The notes: a model not told the origin generated them from the letters alone. A stretch of 64,000 nucleotides of DNA from an uncultured Pelagibacteraceae bacterium (GCA_902629955.1 CACOSS010000003.1:1-64000); one strand, 5' to 3'. Positions 10,226-20,727 are shown, counted from the stretch's first letter. Numbers and translations are program-made.

Positions 10226-11121
10226 TGCATTTTGTTGAGAAAGATCCAGGTCAAAAAAGATTAGATTTTGTTAACAAATTAAAATCCAAAAAAATTATTA
10301 GAGCACCAGGTGCTTACAATCCTTTAACTGCAAAATTAATTCAGGAAATAGGATATGACGCTGTTTATGTTTCTGGAGGTGTAATGGCTAATGACCTTGG
10401 GTTTCCTGATATTGGATTAACAACTATCGAAGATGTTAGTACAAGATCATATCTTATTTCAAGAGTAACAGATCTTCCAACAATAGTTGACATAGATACC
10501 GGCTTTAAGTCTTGCAAAGAAACTATAGAAACTTTTGAAGAGTTCGGTCTTGCAGCTGTTCATTTAGAAGATCAAATTGAGAGAAAAAGGTGTGGCCACT
10601 TAGATAATAAAGAGCTTATAACAAAAGATAAGATGGTAAAAAAAATTAAAGATTGTGTGTCTGCAAGAAAAGATGAAAACTTTAAAATTATTGCAAGGTC
10701 TGATGCAAAAAGTGTTGAAGGAATTGATAAGATGATTGATAGATGTAAAGCGTATATCGATGCTGGGGCTGAAATAATTTTTCCAGAGGCATTAGCAGAT
10801 GAAAAAGATTTTGAAAAAGTAAGAAAAGAACTCTCGTGCTATTTATTAGCTAATATGACAGAGTTTGGAAAAACAAAACTCTTAAATTTTAAAGAGTTAG
10901 AGAATTTAGGATATAATATAGTTATTTATCCAGTAACAACACAAAGATTAGCCATGAAGAATGTAGAGGATGGCCTAAGGGACATTTATTCCAATGGACA
11001 TCAGAACAATATTATAAGTAAAATGCAAACTCGAAAAAGATTGTATGAGCTTGTTGAATATGAAAAGTACAATTCTTTAGATGAAAAAATTTATAATTTT
11101 AGTACAAAAGGCCACGAATAA
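10225..11121 (+). CDS. prpB: 2-methylisocitrate lyase (ICL/PEP mutase family)
   Basis: APGAYNPLTAKLIQEIGYDAVYVSGG, VDIDTGF, HLEDQIERKRCGHLDNKELI. Confidence 0.92.
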   Translation: MHFVEKDPGQKRLDFVNKLKSKKIIRAPGAYNPLTAKLIQEIGYDAVYVSGGVMANDLGFPDIGLTTIEDVSTRSYLISRVTDLPTIVDIDTGFKSCKETIETFEEFGLAAVHLEDQIERKRCGHLDNKELITKDKMVKKIKDCVSARKDENFKIIARSDAKSVEGIDKMIDRCKAYIDAGAEIIFPEALADEKDFEKVRKELSCYLLANMTEFGKTKLLNFKELENLGYNIVIYPVTTQRLAMKNVEDGLRDIYSNGHQNNIISKMQTRKRLYELVEYEKYNSLDEKIYNFSTKGHE

Positions 11122-12245
11122 TGAGTGACGATATCAAAAAAGGTTTAATGGGTGTTACAGTTGATGAGACTTCAATCTCAAAAGTTATGCCTGAAATTAA
11201 TTCTTTAACTTATAGAGGTTATGCAGCGCAAGACCTTTGCGCTAACTGTGATTTTGAGGAAGTTGCTTATCTTATTTTAAATAAAGAATTACCAAACAAG
11301 AAGCAGCTATTAAAGTTTGTAAAGCAAGAAAGAAATGAAAGGAAACTTTCTAAAACACTTTTAAGTATAATAAAGGAAATGCCAAAAAAATCTCACCCCA
11401 TGGATGTAGCAAGAACTGCTGTAAGCGTAATGGGTCTTGAGGATAGAGAAACAACAGATAATTCACCAGATGCAAATTTAAGAAAAACTATGAGAATATT
11501 TGCTAAAACTCCAGTAGCATTAGCGGCTTTTTATAGACTTAGAAAAGGAAAGAAAATAATTTCACCAAAAAAAAATCTTTCTTTTGCAGAAAACTTTTTT
11601 TATATGTGTTTTGGTAAAGTTCCCCAAAAAGATATAGTTAAGGCTTTTGATGTATCTTTAATTCTTTACGCGGAACATAGTTTTAATGTTTCTACTTTTA
11701 CAGCTAGAACAATTACTAGTAGTCTTTCTGATATACATGGCGCAATAACTGGAGCGATAGCTAGTCTTAAAGGACCGTTACATGGTGGCGCAAATGAAGA
11801 AGTCATGCATATGATGAATAAAATTAAGAGACCAGAGAATGCACTAAAATGGATTAATAATGCTTTAGATAAAAAAGAGGTTGTAATGGGTTTCGGACAT
11901 AGAGTTTATAAAAGTGGAGACTCTAGGGTTCCTACAATGAGAAAGTATTTTGGAAAAGTTGCAAATTTAAAGAAAGATAAAAAATTTGAAAAAATATACG
12001 ACATTGTTGAAAAAGTGATGATTGATAGAAAAAATATTCATCCAAACGTTGATTATCCAACAGGTCCTACTTATCATTTAATGGGTTTTGATACAGATTT
12101 TTTCACGCCAATATTTGTAATATCAAGGATTACAGGTTGGTCAGCACATATTATTGAACAACATGCAACTAACAAACTTATTCGTCCTCTTGCTGCTTAC
12201 AATGGAAGTCATTATAGAAAAGTTTCTCATATTAATAAAAGATAA
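11121..12245 (+). CDS. prpC: 2-methylcitrate synthase (citrate synthase family)
   Basis: LTYRGYAAQDL, GPLHGGANEEVMHMM, GFGHRVYKSGDSR; operonic with prpDB. Confidence 0.92.
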   Translation: MSDDIKKGLMGVTVDETSISKVMPEINSLTYRGYAAQDLCANCDFEEVAYLILNKELPNKKQLLKFVKQERNERKLSKTLLSIIKEMPKKSHPMDVARTAVSVMGLEDRETTDNSPDANLRKTMRIFAKTPVALAAFYRLRKGKKIISPKKNLSFAENFFYMCFGKVPQKDIVKAFDVSLILYAEHSFNVSTFTARTITSSLSDIHGAITGAIASLKGPLHGGANEEVMHMMNKIKRPENALKWINNALDKKEVVMGFGHRVYKSGDSRVPTMRKYFGKVANLKKDKKFEKIYDIVEKVMIDRKNIHPNVDYPTGPTYHLMGFDTDFFTPIFVISRITGWSAHIIEQHATNKLIRPLAAYNGSHYRKVSHINKR

Positions 12246-12869
12246 TTATAATTTAATTTCAACAAACCTTTCTAAAAAAATTTGATACTGGCAGTTATTT
12301 TCTTGTATAAATTCATCGATTGCCTTTTTTACGCCAGCTGCATAAGTTAAATTATAATCATCACATAAAATTGTACCATTTTGTGAAATAATTTTTTTGC
12401 TTAAATTTAAATCGTTTTTCACTGTACTATAATCATGACCTCCATCAATGAATATCAAATCAACATTTTTTAAATTAATATCTTTTAATGCAGTATTTGA
12501 ATTACCTTTAATTAATTCAATATTGTTTTTATAGACTTTTAATAAATCTTGAACAGCCTCAATACTATAAGGGTTATATTTCTTTATATATTTAAAATAA
12601 AGTCTTTTTAGAGGATTATTGATTTTTAATGATGGAGCAATCTCATCTTTATAAATCTCATCTGTTTCGAAAATATCAATTCCATAATATTTAAAATCAG
12701 CACCATGATTTTTAAACATTAAATCACAAACGTTCTTTGCTAAAACACCTTGGAATATTCCTATCTCTAAAAAAGTTTTTGGATTTATTCTGTTTATTTC
12801 TTGTAGAAATAAATTTCCTTCTTTAATTCTTTTAATACTGCTTTTTCTAAAATACTTTTTAAATTTCAA
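12246..12869 (-). CDS. Class I SAM-dependent methyltransferase (Methyltransf_24-like), TTG start
   Basis: FLEIGIFQG, VDLIFIDGGHDYSTVKNDL; paralogous to 29951..30580. Confidence 0.75.
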   Translation of the reverse strand: MKFKKYFRKSSIKRIKEGNLFLQEINRINPKTFLEIGIFQGVLAKNVCDLMFKNHGADFKYYGIDIFETDEIYKDEIAPSLKINNPLKRLYFKYIKKYNPYSIEAVQDLLKVYKNNIELIKGNSNTALKDINLKNVDLIFIDGGHDYSTVKNDLNLSKKIISQNGTILCDDYNLTYAAGVKKAIDEFIQENNCQYQIFLERFVEIKL

Positions 12870-12922
12870 ATATAAAATTCCTTATATTGCTCTCTCTCTC
12901 TAGATTTATACAGATATTAATG

Positions 12923-13492
12923 TTAAATAAAATCAATTACTGATTGAGGATCTGGCCTTCTTCTCTCTTTTGGATCTTCTACTTTATGGCCTATGTATAT
13001 AAAACCTGATATTTTATCTTTTCCAGGTTTTCCTCCTAAGAATTCCAATATTTTATCATTGTATGCATACCATTCTGTTAACCATTGAGCTGCGTATCCA
13101 AGGGATTGGGCGCACGATAACAGATTCATGCATACTGCCCCGGATGAAAGTCTCATTTCCCATTTTGGAATTTTTGGATGATCAACTGGGGTGGATAATA
13201 CAGCTAAAACAACAGAGGCACGCTGCAAACGCTTTGACTCAATATCTAAAGATGTTTCATTTGCATCTGGATTTTCTTTTTTAAATTCTGGCAATATAAT
13301 TTCTTCATCTATTTTTTTTAATTTATCTCCAATGATAACTTTAATCTTCCACGGATTAAGGGCTCCATGATCAGGAACTCTTATTCCTGCATCTAAAATT
13401 TCTTTTAAATGATTAGAAGGTATCTCTTTTGATGACATTTTTTTTGCTGTTACTGATCTTCTCTTTGCAAAAAAAGTACTATCAACAGACAC
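12923..13492 (-). CDS. Nitroreductase-family protein
   Basis: RRSVTAKKMSSKEIP, AGIRVPDHGALNPWK, GYIGHK-type C-terminus (GFIYIGHKVEDPKERRRP). Confidence 0.88.
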   Translation of the reverse strand: MSVDSTFFAKRRSVTAKKMSSKEIPSNHLKEILDAGIRVPDHGALNPWKIKVIIGDKLKKIDEEIILPEFKKENPDANETSLDIESKRLQRASVVLAVLSTPVDHPKIPKWEMRLSSGAVCMNLLSCAQSLGYAAQWLTEWYAYNDKILEFLGGKPGKDKISGFIYIGHKVEDPKERRRPDPQSVIDFI

Positions 13493-13504
13493 AAACTTTA
13501 ACTA

Positions 13505-14521
13505 TTAACTAAAAGCGTCTATCCAGTTACCTTGTGTAGATGCTTTTGAGTACTCAGTGGCCCTACCTTCAAAGAAGTTCATATGCTCAACAGCATTTAA
13601 CATAGTATCCAACCAAGTTAATGGATTTTTTTGAATGTCATAAATTGGCTCTAGACCTAATTGTGTTAGCCTTCTGTTTCCAATAAATCTAATGTAATCT
13701 TTAACTTCTTTTGCAGTTAAACCTTGCATTGGGCCCATTTCAAAAGCTAAATCTATAAAAGCATCTTCATGCTCTATAATTGTTCTACAAGCTTCATAAA
13801 GTTCTTTTTTAAGTTTAGGAGTCCATATCTCAGGATTCTCTTTAATGAACTCTTTAAAAATTCTAATCATAGAATTACAATGAAGAGTTTCATCTCTTAC
13901 GGACCAAGTTACTATCTGACCCATACCTTTAAGTTTATTATGTCTTGGAAAATTTAAAAGAATAGCAAAACTTGCAAATAATTGTAAACCTTCAGTAAAT
14001 GCACTAAAAACTGCAACAGTTTTAGCAATGTCTTCTTTTGAATTTACATTAAATCCTTGCATGTAATCATACTTATCTTTCATTTCTTTATATTTCATGA
14101 AAGCAGAATATTCTGACTCCGGCATACCAATTGTATCTAATAAATGTGAATAGGCTGCTACATGAACTGTTTCCATAGAGGCAAAAGCAGTCATCATCAT
14201 TAAAACCTCTGTCGGTTTAAATACTGATGTATAATGTCTTAAATAGCAGTTATTAACTTCAACATCTGCTTGTGTGAAGAATCTAAAAATTTGAGTAACC
14301 AGATTTTTTTCAGGTTGGGATAAATTTTTTTGCCAATCTCTAACGTCGTCCCCTAAAGGAACTTCTTCTGGTAACCAGTGTATTCTTTGCTGAGTTAACC
14401 ATGCATCATAACACCATGGGTATCTGAATGGTTTATAGACTGGATTCTCCACTAACAAACCCATTTTTTTTGGTTCAATTATTTTCTTCTCTGACTTTTC
14501 TGCTACTGACATGATAGACAC
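13505..14521 (-). CDS. nrdB: Ribonucleotide reductase beta subunit (class I)
   Basis: LTQQRIHWLPEEVPLGDDVRDW, FASMETVHVAAYSHL, WSVRDETLHCNSM. Confidence 0.96.
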   Translation of the reverse strand: MSIMSVAEKSEKKIIEPKKMGLLVENPVYKPFRYPWCYDAWLTQQRIHWLPEEVPLGDDVRDWQKNLSQPEKNLVTQIFRFFTQADVEVNNCYLRHYTSVFKPTEVLMMMTAFASMETVHVAAYSHLLDTIGMPESEYSAFMKYKEMKDKYDYMQGFNVNSKEDIAKTVAVFSAFTEGLQLFASFAILLNFPRHNKLKGMGQIVTWSVRDETLHCNSMIRIFKEFIKENPEIWTPKLKKELYEACRTIIEHEDAFIDLAFEMGPMQGLTAKEVKDYIRFIGNRRLTQLGLEPIYDIQKNPLTWLDTMLNAVEHMNFFEGRATEYSKASTQGNWIDAFS

Positions 14522-16449
14522 TCCTCATATTTGTTTTCATCTTGTTGATTTTGTGATTTTTTTGATTTGTATACATTTGCTGATATATCGGTTGAATTAG
14601 CATCATTAACATTTTCAGCTCTTTGTATTGATTTAGACCTACAATAATAAAGACTCTTTAATCCTTTTTTCCAAGCTTGGAAATGGATTTGATGGAGATC
14701 TTTTTTATGAACGTCCGCAGGTAAAAATAAGTTTATAGATTGTGCTTGTGATATATGCGGTGTTCTGTCTGCACTTAAATCAACAAGCCACCTTTGATCT
14801 AGTTCAAAAGCTGTTTTAAATACATCTTTTTCACCTTGAGTTAAAAAGTTTAAATGTGAAACAGACCCTTGATTAGTTGTAATAGTTGACCAAACTTCAT
14901 CAGTATTTTTTCCATGTTTTTCTAACAATTTTTTTAAGTATTTATTACGAACGTTAAATGAGCCTGACAACGTTTTGTGAGTATAGCTATTAGCTGCAAT
15001 TGGTTCAACTCCTGGAGAAGTGCCGCCACATATAATTGAAATAGAAGCTGTTGGTGCAATTGCTGTTTTATTTGAGAATCTTTCCATAATGCCGTAGTCA
15101 GCTGCATCTGGACATGCTCCTCTTTCCTCTGCTAAATCTTTTGATGCTTTGTCAACATGTTTATGAATGTGTTCGAAAATTTTTTTGTTCCAAGCTTTGC
15201 TCATGACCGACTCTATAGGTATATTTTTCTTTTGATAATAAGAATGAAGACCCATAACACCAAGACCAACACTTCTCTCCCTAAGTGCTGAATAAGTTGC
15301 ATCACTAAATTGTTCTGGTGCATTATTAATAAAATCAGTCATTACATTGTCTAAAAATCTCATAACATCACCTATAAAATTCTCGTCATCTTTCCACTCA
15401 TCGTAATTTTCAACGTTTAAAGATGACAAACAACAAACAGCTGTTCTATCTCTTCCATCTTTATCGATTCCAGTTGGAAGTGTTATCTCGCTACACAAGT
15501 TTGATGTCTTAACTGTTAAGCCTGCTAGTTTATGATGTTGTGGAATTTGTCTGTTAACGGTATCAATATAAATAATATATGGCTCTCCAGTTTCAATTCT
15601 TGCCGTAAGCAATCTGATCCAAAGATTCCTTGCAGATATAGTTGATTGAACAGCTCCATCTTTTGGACTTTTTAGTGCCCACTGTTCATCAAGTTCAACT
15701 GCTCTCATAAATGCGTCTGATACTAAAACTCCATGGTGCAAATTTAATGATTTTCTATTTGGATCACCACCTGTTGGTCTTCTCATTTCTATAAATTCTT
15801 CAATCTCTGGATGATCAATAGGCAAGTAACAAGCTGCAGATCCTCTTCGTAAGGATCCTTGACTGATTGCCATTGTCAAAGAGTCCATAACTTTTATAAA
15901 AGGAATTATTCCAGATGTTTTTCCGACTCTTCCAATTTTTTCACCAATTGATCTAAGATTACCCCAATAACTTCCAATTCCTCCCCCTCTTGCTGCTAAC
16001 CAAACATTTTCACTCCACAAATCCAATATACCGTTAAGACTATCACTAGCCTCGTTTAGAAAACATGATATTGGCAAACCTCTTGTTGTGCCACCATTAG
16101 ATAAAACTGGAGTTGCAGGCATAAACCAAAGATTGCTAATATAGTTATATAATCTTTGTGCATGTAAATTGTCATCAGCGTAATGACTCGCTACTCTCGC
16201 AAATAAATCTTGATATGACTCGTTCTCTCCAACATATCTATCGCTTAAAGTTGCTTTGCCAAAATCTGTTAAATTGTTATCTCTGGATCTATCTATTTTA
16301 ATAGTTATGCCCCTAGAATTTTGAAATAATTCAGTATTATTGCTTAATGAGAATAAATCGGGTCTTTTGTCCTTATTAATCAACTCGTGGTTGTTGTTGC
16401 TGTATTCTGAGACAGCTTTCTTTATAGCCTGAGACACTAATTTGTTCAT
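14503..16449 (-). CDS. nrdA: Ribonucleotide reductase alpha subunit
   Basis: MPATPVLSNGG, LPISCFLNEASDSL, NLCSEITLPT, GLKSLYYCRSKS, C-terminal CLSCQ. Confidence 0.96.
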   Translation of the reverse strand: MNKLVSQAIKKAVSEYSNNNHELINKDKRPDLFSLSNNTELFQNSRGITIKIDRSRDNNLTDFGKATLSDRYVGENESYQDLFARVASHYADDNLHAQRLYNYISNLWFMPATPVLSNGGTTRGLPISCFLNEASDSLNGILDLWSENVWLAARGGGIGSYWGNLRSIGEKIGRVGKTSGIIPFIKVMDSLTMAISQGSLRRGSAACYLPIDHPEIEEFIEMRRPTGGDPNRKSLNLHHGVLVSDAFMRAVELDEQWALKSPKDGAVQSTISARNLWIRLLTARIETGEPYIIYIDTVNRQIPQHHKLAGLTVKTSNLCSEITLPTGIDKDGRDRTAVCCLSSLNVENYDEWKDDENFIGDVMRFLDNVMTDFINNAPEQFSDATYSALRERSVGLGVMGLHSYYQKKNIPIESVMSKAWNKKIFEHIHKHVDKASKDLAEERGACPDAADYGIMERFSNKTAIAPTASISIICGGTSPGVEPIAANSYTHKTLSGSFNVRNKYLKKLLEKHGKNTDEVWSTITTNQGSVSHLNFLTQGEKDVFKTAFELDQRWLVDLSADRTPHISQAQSINLFLPADVHKKDLHQIHFQAWKKGLKSLYYCRSKSIQRAENVNDANSTDISANVYKSKKSQNQQDENKYEECLSCQ

Positions 16450-16471
16450 AAACCCCTTAAAATTTGTTAAA

Positions 16472-16487
16472 CAACTATATGTTGTAT
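16472..16487. promoter_or_regulatory. Candidate NrdR box 1 upstream of nrdA
   Basis: caactatatgttgtat; 12/16 hand-matched to ACACWATATATWGTGT. Confidence 0.6.
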
Positions 16488-16502
16488 GAAGATATCTTTA
16501 AT

Positions 16503-16518
16503 ACACTATATGAATTAA
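16503..16518. promoter_or_regulatory. Candidate NrdR box 2 upstream of nrdA
   Basis: acactatatgaattaa; 11/16 hand-matched to the consensus, 31 bp register from box 1 (15 bp gap). Confidence 0.55.
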
Positions 16519-16593
16519 AAATCAACAGAACATTTATAGAACATTTAAATATTTTAGCAATAAAAAAATTAAAAAAAATATACAAATATCAAC

Positions 16594-18039
16594 ATGTCTA
16601 ATCTAAAAAAAATAGATCCCTTGGGCTTCAGAGAATATGACGCAAGGTGGCTATTTCCTGAAAGCATCAATGAAGAGGGAATCGATTCAGTTGGAAAAGG
16701 TTTTGGAACTCAAGTTATTTCTAAAATAAAAAATCCAACAGTAATAGTTGGACATGATTATAGATCATATAGTGAGAATGTAAAAAAAAACTTTGTTAAA
16801 GGGCTGTTGTCAACAGGTTGCAACGTAAAAGATATAGGTTTGTGTCTTTCACCTACAGTATATTTTTCTCAGTTTAAATTAAATTCAGATGCGGTTGCAA
16901 TGATAACTGCAAGTCATAATGAAAATGGATGGACAGGAATAAAAATGGGTATTGAAAAAGGCTTAACACATTGCAAAGATGAAATGTCAGATCTAAAAGA
17001 TATTGTATTGAATGAAAAATTTTCTAAAGGATTTGGAAAATATGAAGAGGTGAAAGATTTTAATAAAACTTATATAAATGAACTTTCACAAAACAAAATT
17101 AAAAAAAAACTAAAAGTGGTTGCAGCTTGTGGAAATGGTACTGCTGGTATTTTTGCCCCAGATATTTTAAGAGGTATAGGCTGCGATGTAATAGAATTAG
17201 ATTGTAATCTAGATTATACTTTTCCAAAGTATAACCCTAATCCAGAGGATATGAAGATGCTTCATGAAATTGCTAAATGTGTTAAAGAAAATAAAGCAGA
17301 TGTTGGTTTCGGATTTGATGGGGATGGAGATAGAGTTGGTGTAATAGACAACAAGGGAAATGAAATATTTGCAGACAAAATTGGTTTATTAATTGCAAGA
17401 GATATTTCTAATACTCATAAAAATTCAAAGTTTATTGTAGATGTTAAATCAACAGGATTGTTTATGAAAGATGATGTTTTAAAAAAAAATAACTGTAAAA
17501 CTATCTATTGGAAGACAGGCCATTCATATATTAAAAGAAAAGTAAATGAAGATAATGCAATAGCAGGATTTGAAAAAAGTGGACATTTCTTTTTTAATAC
17601 ACCACTAGGATACGGATATGATGATGGTATTAATTCTGCAATACAAGTATGCAAATTATTAGACAATCAAAATGAATATTTAGATTTTTTAATCAATGCT
17701 CTACCAAAAACATATCAAAGTCCTACAATGGCTCCTTTTTGTAAAGATAGCGAAAAATATGGTGTGATAGATAACTTAACTTTGAAAATAAAAGACCTTA
17801 AAGAAAAAAATACTAAAATTGATGGTCAAGAAATAATTAATATTTTAACTGTAAACGGTATAAGATTTACCTTAGAAGATGGATCTTGGGGATTAATTAG
17901 AGCTTCGTCAAACAAACCCTCACTAGTTATTGTCACAGAGAGTCCAACCTCGGATAAAATTAAAAAAGAAATTTTTAATTTCATTGATAAAATTTTACAG
18001 AAAACTGGTAAAATTGGAGAATACGATCAGAAGATTTAA
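16594..18039 (+). CDS. Phosphomannomutase/phosphoglucomutase
   Basis: GHDYRSYSENVK, MITASHNENGWTGIKMG, GFGFDGDGDRVGVID, GFEKSGHFFF. Confidence 0.93.
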   Translation: MSNLKKIDPLGFREYDARWLFPESINEEGIDSVGKGFGTQVISKIKNPTVIVGHDYRSYSENVKKNFVKGLLSTGCNVKDIGLCLSPTVYFSQFKLNSDAVAMITASHNENGWTGIKMGIEKGLTHCKDEMSDLKDIVLNEKFSKGFGKYEEVKDFNKTYINELSQNKIKKKLKVVAACGNGTAGIFAPDILRGIGCDVIELDCNLDYTFPKYNPNPEDMKMLHEIAKCVKENKADVGFGFDGDGDRVGVIDNKGNEIFADKIGLLIARDISNTHKNSKFIVDVKSTGLFMKDDVLKKNNCKTIYWKTGHSYIKRKVNEDNAIAGFEKSGHFFFNTPLGYGYDDGINSAIQVCKLLDNQNEYLDFLINALPKTYQSPTMAPFCKDSEKYGVIDNLTLKIKDLKEKNTKIDGQEIINILTVNGIRFTLEDGSWGLIRASSNKPSLVIVTESPTSDKIKKEIFNFIDKILQKTGKIGEYDQKI

Positions 18040-18873
18040 TTAGATATTTAAATATCTATATATAAATATTGTACCTACAGTATATAAAAAAACTCCAAAT
18101 AATCTTTGGGCTTTTAATTTATCCATTTTATACACTGTGTTTGCTCCTATTCTTGCCATAAAAGAAGTAATTGGGACAAAAAGAATAAAAGCTGGGATGT
18201 TAATAAAACCAATACTAAAAGGTAAATTTACATTAAAATAAAATCCAGAAATTAAAAAACCTATTGATCCAGTAAAAGATATAAAAAAACCAATTGCTGC
18301 AGCGCTTCCTATACATTTGCTTATAGGGTAACCTAAATATCTTAATATAGGCACATTCATCATCGCGCCTGTAATACCCATTGGTGCTGAAATAAATCCA
18401 GACACCAAACCAAAAAAAATGCGCGGAGATAGTGATGAATTAGGCTTAATTTTGTTAATCTTTTCTTGCGCCAACATTAAATAGGCTCCAAATACATAAA
18501 CTACAATTGAAAAAAATAGAACTAACATCTTAGTTTTCATAACTGATGCAAAAGTAGTACCTATCAGAACTCCAATAACAACGAATATACCAAAAGTTTT
18601 AACAACACTTAAATCTACAAGTTTATTTTTGTGGTGTGTAATTACTGAAACTGTTGAGGTAAAAATAGTAATAGTAAATGCAGTCCCTACAGTTAAATGC
18701 ATCAAATAATTTTTATCAAAATTTAGAGTCTCAAAGATAAAGAAAAGACAAGGAACTGAAATTAAGCCACCGCCAATTCCAAATAATCCTGCAAAAAAAC
18801 CAACAGCGATTGCTGCAAAAATTATTAGTAATAAAAAATACCAATATTCGTTTATTAAATATATTAATGACAA
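18040..18873 (-). CDS. TauE/SafE-family sulfite exporter-like permease (copy 1)
   Basis: GLFGIGGGLISVPCLFF, HLTVGTAFTITIFTS, ISAPMGITGAMMNVPILRYLG. Confidence 0.87.
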   Translation of the reverse strand: MSLIYLINEYWYFLLLIIFAAIAVGFFAGLFGIGGGLISVPCLFFIFETLNFDKNYLMHLTVGTAFTITIFTSTVSVITHHKNKLVDLSVVKTFGIFVVIGVLIGTTFASVMKTKMLVLFFSIVVYVFGAYLMLAQEKINKIKPNSSLSPRIFFGLVSGFISAPMGITGAMMNVPILRYLGYPISKCIGSAAAIGFFISFTGSIGFLISGFYFNVNLPFSIGFINIPAFILFVPITSFMARIGANTVYKMDKLKAQRLFGVFLYTVGTIFIYRYLNI

Positions 18874-18886
18874 AAAAGCCTTTTAG

Positions 18887-19723
18887 TTAAGTTATACTAA
18901 AGTATTCGAAGAACGACCTAGCAGATACAATAAGTAAAAAACAGCCAAATATTCTACTTAATAATTTTTTATCGATTTTATACACAACCTTTGCACCTAT
19001 TCTAGCCATGACCATTGTTACAGGTACAAATACAGCAAATCCTAAAAGATTTATGTATCCAACGCTATATGGAGAATTTACATTATCAATTATATTTCCT
19101 CCAATGATCATTGTAGTAGTTCCTGTGATCGCAATTAAAAATCCAACTGCTGCTGCAGTTCCAATTGATGTTCTAATATCATAACCAAATGTCCTTAAAA
19201 AAGGTACCATTAATGAACCTCCACCTATTCCCAAGGGAACTGAAATAAAACCAATTAATAATCCAGAAATATTTTTTACTAAATTTGATATTTCTTTGGG
19301 GTGATCTAATAATTTGTCTCTAAAAAATATAAAAAAAAGTCCAACACAACATGAAAAGAAAGCAAAAAATAAAACCAAACCAGGAGTTTTCATATTAACA
19401 GCTAGAAAAGTTCCAGCTAATACACCTAAGACTATCAATAAACCAAATGTTTTTACCATTTTAAAATTAACAGCATCATGCTCCATATGAGTTTTTGTTG
19501 AAATAATTGATGTTGGGATAATTATTGCTAGAGAAGTTCCAACTGATAAATGCATTCTTGTAACAATATCAAAATCAAGAACACTGAATGCATAGTAGAG
19601 GGCTGGTACCATAATTATTCCACCTCCTACTCCAAGTAATCCTGCCATAAAACCTGCAACAGCTGCCGCAATAGCTAATACTGTTAAAAGATTTATTATC
19701 ACTCCTGTATCAATGTTTTCCAT
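18887..19723 (-). CDS. TauE/SafE-family sulfite exporter-like permease (copy 2)
   Basis: GLLGVGGGIIMVPALYY, HLSVGTSLAIIIPTS, SVPLGIGGGSLMVPFLRTFG. Confidence 0.88.
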   Translation of the reverse strand: MENIDTGVIINLLTVLAIAAAVAGFMAGLLGVGGGIIMVPALYYAFSVLDFDIVTRMHLSVGTSLAIIIPTSIISTKTHMEHDAVNFKMVKTFGLLIVLGVLAGTFLAVNMKTPGLVLFFAFFSCCVGLFFIFFRDKLLDHPKEISNLVKNISGLLIGFISVPLGIGGGSLMVPFLRTFGYDIRTSIGTAAAVGFLIAITGTTTMIIGGNIIDNVNSPYSVGYINLLGFAVFVPVTMVMARIGAKVVYKIDKKLLSRIFGCFLLIVSARSFFEYFSIT

Positions 19724-20727
19724 TAGGCAGTTAATTGATTTGCTTTTTCATTGTTTTGAGCGATATCCATAATATGTTTTGCTTTTTGAAAATCAGAATC
19801 TCTTGCCATCATGTTGTCGCTCAAATATTTTTTCCATTCCTTTGAACCTGGTTGACCATAATAAAGTCCAACGGTATGCCTCATTACTTGATTTACTTTA
19901 GTTCCTGTTTTAAGCTCTTTTTTAAGATATTCTAAAATTTGTTTAACAATGTCTTCTCTCGATAATATTTTTGAATTATTAAATATCTCGTTTTCAATAT
20001 CTTTTAAAAAATAAGGGTTTTGGTAAATTGCCCTACCAATCATTACGCCATCACAATAATTTAAATGTTTTTTAATTTGTTCTGTAGTTGTAATTCCCCC
20101 ATTAATTATAATTTCTAAATCTGGATGTGATTTCTTAATATCATAAACCATTTCATAATTTAATTTAGGAATATTTAGATTTTGTTTTGGGGTTAAGCCT
20201 TTTAATATTGCTTTTCTAGCATGTAAAATAATGGTTTTACAGCCAGTTTGTTTCATTTTATTAACAAACATATTTAAATAATCAAATTCCTCTGTATCAT
20301 CAAATCCTATTCTTGTTTTAGCTGTGACTGGAATACTGCAAGACTTTTTCATTTCAGCCAAACATTCAGATACGAGATCTGGCTCTTTCATTAAACAAGC
20401 TCCAAAAGAATTTTTTTGAACTTTTTTACTAGGACAGCCTAAATTTATATTAACCTCATCATAACCATAATCTTCAGCAATTTTAGCAACCTCAGCTAGC
20501 TCTTTTTTATCTGAACCACCTACTTGCAAAGCTAAAGGTTTTTCGAAATTATCGTATTTGAGCAATTTGTGTTTATCGCCTCGTAAAACAGCTTTAGTAA
20601 CAACCATCTCTGTGTAAAGCATTACATTTTCACTAATAAGTCTTAAGAAATATCTATCATGACGGTCAGTACAGTCCATCATAGGAGCAACTGAAATTTT
20701 TCTATTAATTTTTTTTTTAATATCCAA
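19723..20727 (-). CDS. dusA: tRNA-dihydrouridine synthase A
   Basis: VAPMMDCTDRHDRYFLRLI, LQVGGSDKKELAEVA, NINLGCPSKKVQKNSFGACLM, GVMIGRAIYQNPY. Confidence 0.94.
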   Translation of the reverse strand: MDIKKKINRKISVAPMMDCTDRHDRYFLRLISENVMLYTEMVVTKAVLRGDKHKLLKYDNFEKPLALQVGGSDKKELAEVAKIAEDYGYDEVNINLGCPSKKVQKNSFGACLMKEPDLVSECLAEMKKSCSIPVTAKTRIGFDDTEEFDYLNMFVNKMKQTGCKTIILHARKAILKGLTPKQNLNIPKLNYEMVYDIKKSHPDLEIIINGGITTTEQIKKHLNYCDGVMIGRAIYQNPYFLKDIENEIFNNSKILSREDIVKQILEYLKKELKTGTKVNQVMRHTVGLYYGQPGSKEWKKYLSDNMMARDSDFQKAKHIMDIAQNNEKANQLTA

